In this document: in pieces, positions 61,634 to 64,000 of the stretch
How the letters are laid out: every line of letters begins with the position of its first letter
How positions within the stretch are numbered: the first letter of the stretch is position 1
The notes under the pieces: model-generated
What the model saw: the letters and a program-made list of their open reading frames with translations, nothing else
Told to the model about the DNA's origin: nothing
The model's database searches: none
Made by a program: the position numbers and the translations under genes
Assembly (NCBI RefSeq): GCF_008386395.1
Contig: NZ_CP043761.1
Coordinates: 3,968,001 to 4,032,000 of the forward strand
DNA: 64,000 nucleotides
From: Paenibacillus sp. 37
Lineage (GTDB): Bacteria; Bacillota; Bacilli; Paenibacillales; Paenibacillaceae
Reading direction: 5' to 3'

Positions 61634-64000
61634 TTACGGCTCAATTCCCCATACCAGCTGACCGTTCACATACCCGGTGACCTTATCATGGTTTGCGAAC
61701 TGACTACCAGATGCCTTAAACGAGTAATCATTAGTCTGTGTGTAATTCGTCCAATTGTTTTTGGAAAAGCGAGTTTGAACCTCTGCGCTCTGGCCCGCAT
61801 TCAGTGATCCCGCTGCACTTGTAAAGCCCACTTCAAGATAATGATCCGCTCCGGCAACTGGAGTCGCCAGTTTAACGAATTGGCTCGTTACATTTGTGCT
61901 GCCCATACTGGCCCAGTCGGACCAGAAACTCTGAGCTTCCTCCCCGTCAATTGTATAGTAATACCGGAGTTTTACATCACTTAACGGAATAGCCGAATTG
62001 CCTGAGTTGACCAATTTGAATTTGGGTGAAATTCCGTTGGTGGATGCAATTGTATTGCCGTTAAAAGCTTGAATCGTCAAATCCCCTGCTGGGACAGTAA
62101 CGGTGCTATCTATGACGTTCACCGTTAGCACAGCGTCATTTCCTCCATTGAAGTGAAGGGTCAATACGTTCTGGCCCAGCGGAAGCGTGGCAAGATAGGA
62201 TTTGTTCAGAACAACAGCAGAGCTGGATGCTGTATAATTCTGACCCGCTACAAGCGTAGCATTCCCCTTCGTGATGCTTGTGAGCTGACGGCCGTTTAAG
62301 GTGAGAGATACGGAAATATCCTGTGCGGGATTCGTCGCTTTATCAAATGTTGCATTCACAGGAGAAATCACAGCATTTGTACCCGGTGTTGAATCCACAA
62401 TTTTGACTTTTAACACAGGGTCCTGACCTTGAATAAAATCCAGAACAATCGAATGCTCACCAACTGGCAGGGTTGCCAGATAAGCTTTTTTCAGCAGCAA
62501 TGTGCTTCCGTTCAAGGTATAGTCTGTCGTTGCGGTCAACGCATTGTTGCCTGCCCGGAGAGCAGTTAGCGTATTGCCGTTTGCATTCACGGTTACGGTT
62601 TTATCGCTTTGATTGGGTGTGTATTTGTCAAATTCAACGTTTCCAGGTGTGATGGATGCACTGGGGTTGGGATTGTTAACCTTTAGATTTGGCAGCTCAT
62701 CCAACGTAATGACATAATCACTTTGATAAAGCGTTTTCAGTGTTGCCGGGTAATTAAATGCAGAACTCATCAGATGCTCGCCATACCAAGGACAGAAGTA
62801 CAGCCATCCTGACTTCTCCTCTGTCAGATTTTTCACGCTTGGAATCGTGTCGTTCTCCGTCATCGCTACCATTTTTGTACCGCCCGTCAACTCAACAAGC
62901 TTATAGAAAATCGAGGTAATCGCATCCTCATTGGGCACGCCCGACAAACCGTCATAACGGTTGTAGATCGTATTGTATTTGTCGTATCCGACAAGATCTA
63001 CCTGGTCATCACCCGGATACCAAGCCGGAGAAGTACTATATACATAGCTGTTGTAGGTCCAGATCAGATTGTGCAAGCCATACGTCTCGGTCAGTTCGGT
63101 ATAGAGCAGATTCCATAGCTGTTTGTATACGTCTGCGCCTGCCGAAGCCCACCAGAACCATGCGCCTTCCCCGTTCAGCCCGCCGTTGCCTTCTGCTTCA
63201 TGATACGGACGGAAAAGCACTGGCACATCGTTATCTTGCAAAATCAGCAATTGTTCGGCCAGATCCTCGATGGTCATCATCACGTACTGATACTCTTTCG
63301 TACCGGGAATTACCGCATTTGCTGTATTAAAATTCGTTTCGGTTGGCTTGTACGTAGCTTCTTTCCAATCCACAAAGTCCCCAAGCTCATACGTATTGAA
63401 ATTACGAGGCACATTGATATGCCAGGAAGCTGTTGCAATACCTTCACGGTTATTCACCCAATCAATCATGCGATCGGTTGTGCCGTCCTCCCAACCATAC
63501 AACGGATTATAGTTCATCAGATCAAAGCCACGGATAGCCGGATACTTTCCGGTCAAATCATGAATCCACTCGAATTCAAGCCCTGTATCTCCGTCATTCC
63601 CTCCTCCGTAGATCTCTTGCTGACCAGAAATAATGTTGTTTCCGTATACCTCCGTTAAATAATTCATCAAAATTTGAGTTTCCGGTGTAGCTTCAGGATC
63701 AGTGAGAACTGGCTGCACATTCAGGGGATCCAGATCAGCATGATCCACTGTAAAAGTATCAAAATACGCGAAGCCCCAGCCAGCCTTCAGCTCAATCGTA
63801 TTGACACCCTGATTCAGCTTGTGAAAGCCAAAATCGAAGTCTGACCATGTTGTCGTGTAAGGCAGCATGTACGCACCTTTCGTAACACCATTCACAATTA
63901 AATTTTGTGACCTGCCATCTGCACTGAGCTCCTGCATATATCGTGTGGAGATTGCGTACATGCCGGTTTCCGGGACAGTAACTGTGAAGGTTAATGTGCC
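61634..64000 (-). CDS. GH26 beta-mannanase with carbohydrate-binding modules (5' end beyond window)
   Basis: This fragment of at least 788 codons, open through the right edge, codes for an extracellular endo-beta-1,4-mannanase. From the N-terminal side it reads the end of a CBM35-like module (TVTVPETGMYAISTRYM, FAYFDTFTVDHADL) and a GH26 domain with acid/base Glu in LFRPYHEAEG and nucleophile Glu in VAMTENDTIPS. Two X2-type beta-sandwich modules follow (VEFDKYTPNQSDKTVTV and VNATFDKATNPAQDISVSL), then a C-terminal CBM3 (LTIQAFNGNTIASTNGISPKFKLVNSG, ending VWGIEP) that would bind cellulose. The start and the presumed signal peptide are outside the window. It ends at the terminator at 61575. 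Confidence 0.93.
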   Translation of the reverse strand, partial: GTLTFTVTVPETGMYAISTRYMQELSADGRSQNLIVNGVTKGAYMLPYTTTWSDFDFGFHKLNQGVNTIELKAGWGFAYFDTFTVDHADLDPLNVQPVLTDPEATPETQILMNYLTEVYGNNIISGQQEIYGGGNDGDTGLEFEWIHDLTGKYPAIRGFDLMNYNPLYGWEDGTTDRMIDWVNNREGIATASWHINVPRNFNTYELGDFVDWKEATYKPTETNFNTANAVIPGTKEYQYVMMTIEDLAEQLLILQDNDVPVLFRPYHEAEGNGGLNGEGAWFWWASAGADVYKQLWNLLYTELTETYGLHNLIWTYNSYVYSTSPAWYPGDDQVDLVGYDKYNTIYNRYDGLSGVPNEDAITSIFYKLVELTGGTKMVAMTENDTIPSVKNLTEEKSGWLYFCPWYGEHLMSSAFNYPATLKTLYQSDYVITLDELPNLKVNNPNPSASITPGNVEFDKYTPNQSDKTVTVNANGNTLTALRAGNNALTATTDYTLNGSTLLLKKAYLATLPVGEHSIVLDFIQGQDPVLKVKIVDSTPGTNAVISPVNATFDKATNPAQDISVSLTLNGRQLTSITKGNATLVAGQNYTASSSAVVLNKSYLATLPLGQNVLTLHFNGGNDAVLTVNVIDSTVTVPAGDLTIQAFNGNTIASTNGISPKFKLVNSGNSAIPLSDVKLRYYYTIDGEEAQSFWSDWASMGSTNVTSQFVKLATPVAGADHYLEVGFTSAAGSLNAGQSAEVQTRFSKNNWTNYTQTNDYSFKASGSQFANHDKVTGYVNGQLVWGIEP

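Overview
The window reads as chromosomal DNA of a Paenibacillus-type Firmicute. Supporting signs are strong AGGAGG-type ribosome binding sites, moderate GC, B. subtilis-like gene sets (deoR-deoC-nupC, paiA, znuABC with a Zur-type rpmG, yczE) and a plant-polysaccharide diet (GH67, GH52, GH26). I see no rRNA, tRNA, CRISPR array, transposase or prophage gene. Nearly everything is metabolic and regulatory.

Layout. 0.1-1.6 kb: a Dabb protein, a cysteine-free ribosomal protein L31 and an HPr-like protein. 1.7-13.1 kb: xylan and glucuronate use, with a sorbitol-type dehydrogenase, the GH67-GH52 pair, an AraC regulator, an aldehyde dehydrogenase with its ArsR repressor, and a GntR-uxuA-uxuB operon. 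13.4-15.9 kb: small membrane proteins and an M50 peptidase. 16.1-23.5 kb: a zinc-starvation island (znuCBA, a variant rpmG, a COG0523 GTPase and a two-gene permease) carrying three Zur-type boxes. 23.6-30.4 kb: deoxyribonucleoside catabolism (deoR, deoC, nupC, deoB, deoD, pdp). 30.6-33.2 kb: an azoreductase, a small unknown protein and an MFS exporter.

33.3-43.4 kb: an eight-gene operon combining an FCD regulator, HyuA and HyuB hydantoinase/oxoprolinase subunits, a complete polyamine/iron-type ABC importer and an M24 hydrolase; it looks like uptake and breakdown of a cyclic amide or a related compound. 43.7-49.3 kb: L-fucose-type catabolism with a divergent LacI regulator. 49.5-52.2 kb: epimerase, methyltransferase and Gfo/Idh oxidoreductase. 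52.4-53.8 kb: adaA translationally coupled to a radical-SAM protein. 53.9-58.2 kb: a LacI-controlled ThuA/Gfo-Idh operon. 58.5-64 kb: glpX, paiA, a YczE-like membrane protein and the 3' part of a multidomain GH26 mannanase that runs off the right edge.

The signal least explained by known genes is a family of structured intergenic repeats of about 230 bp with terminal inverted repeats. Two long copies (550 and 13071), a truncated copy (53773) and a diverged core (25008) sit directly behind or between genes. A second, unrelated inverted-repeat element lies at 31288. Several palindromic operators can be paired with a likely cognate regulator by position (ArsR, GntR, two LacI proteins, DeoR, Zur).
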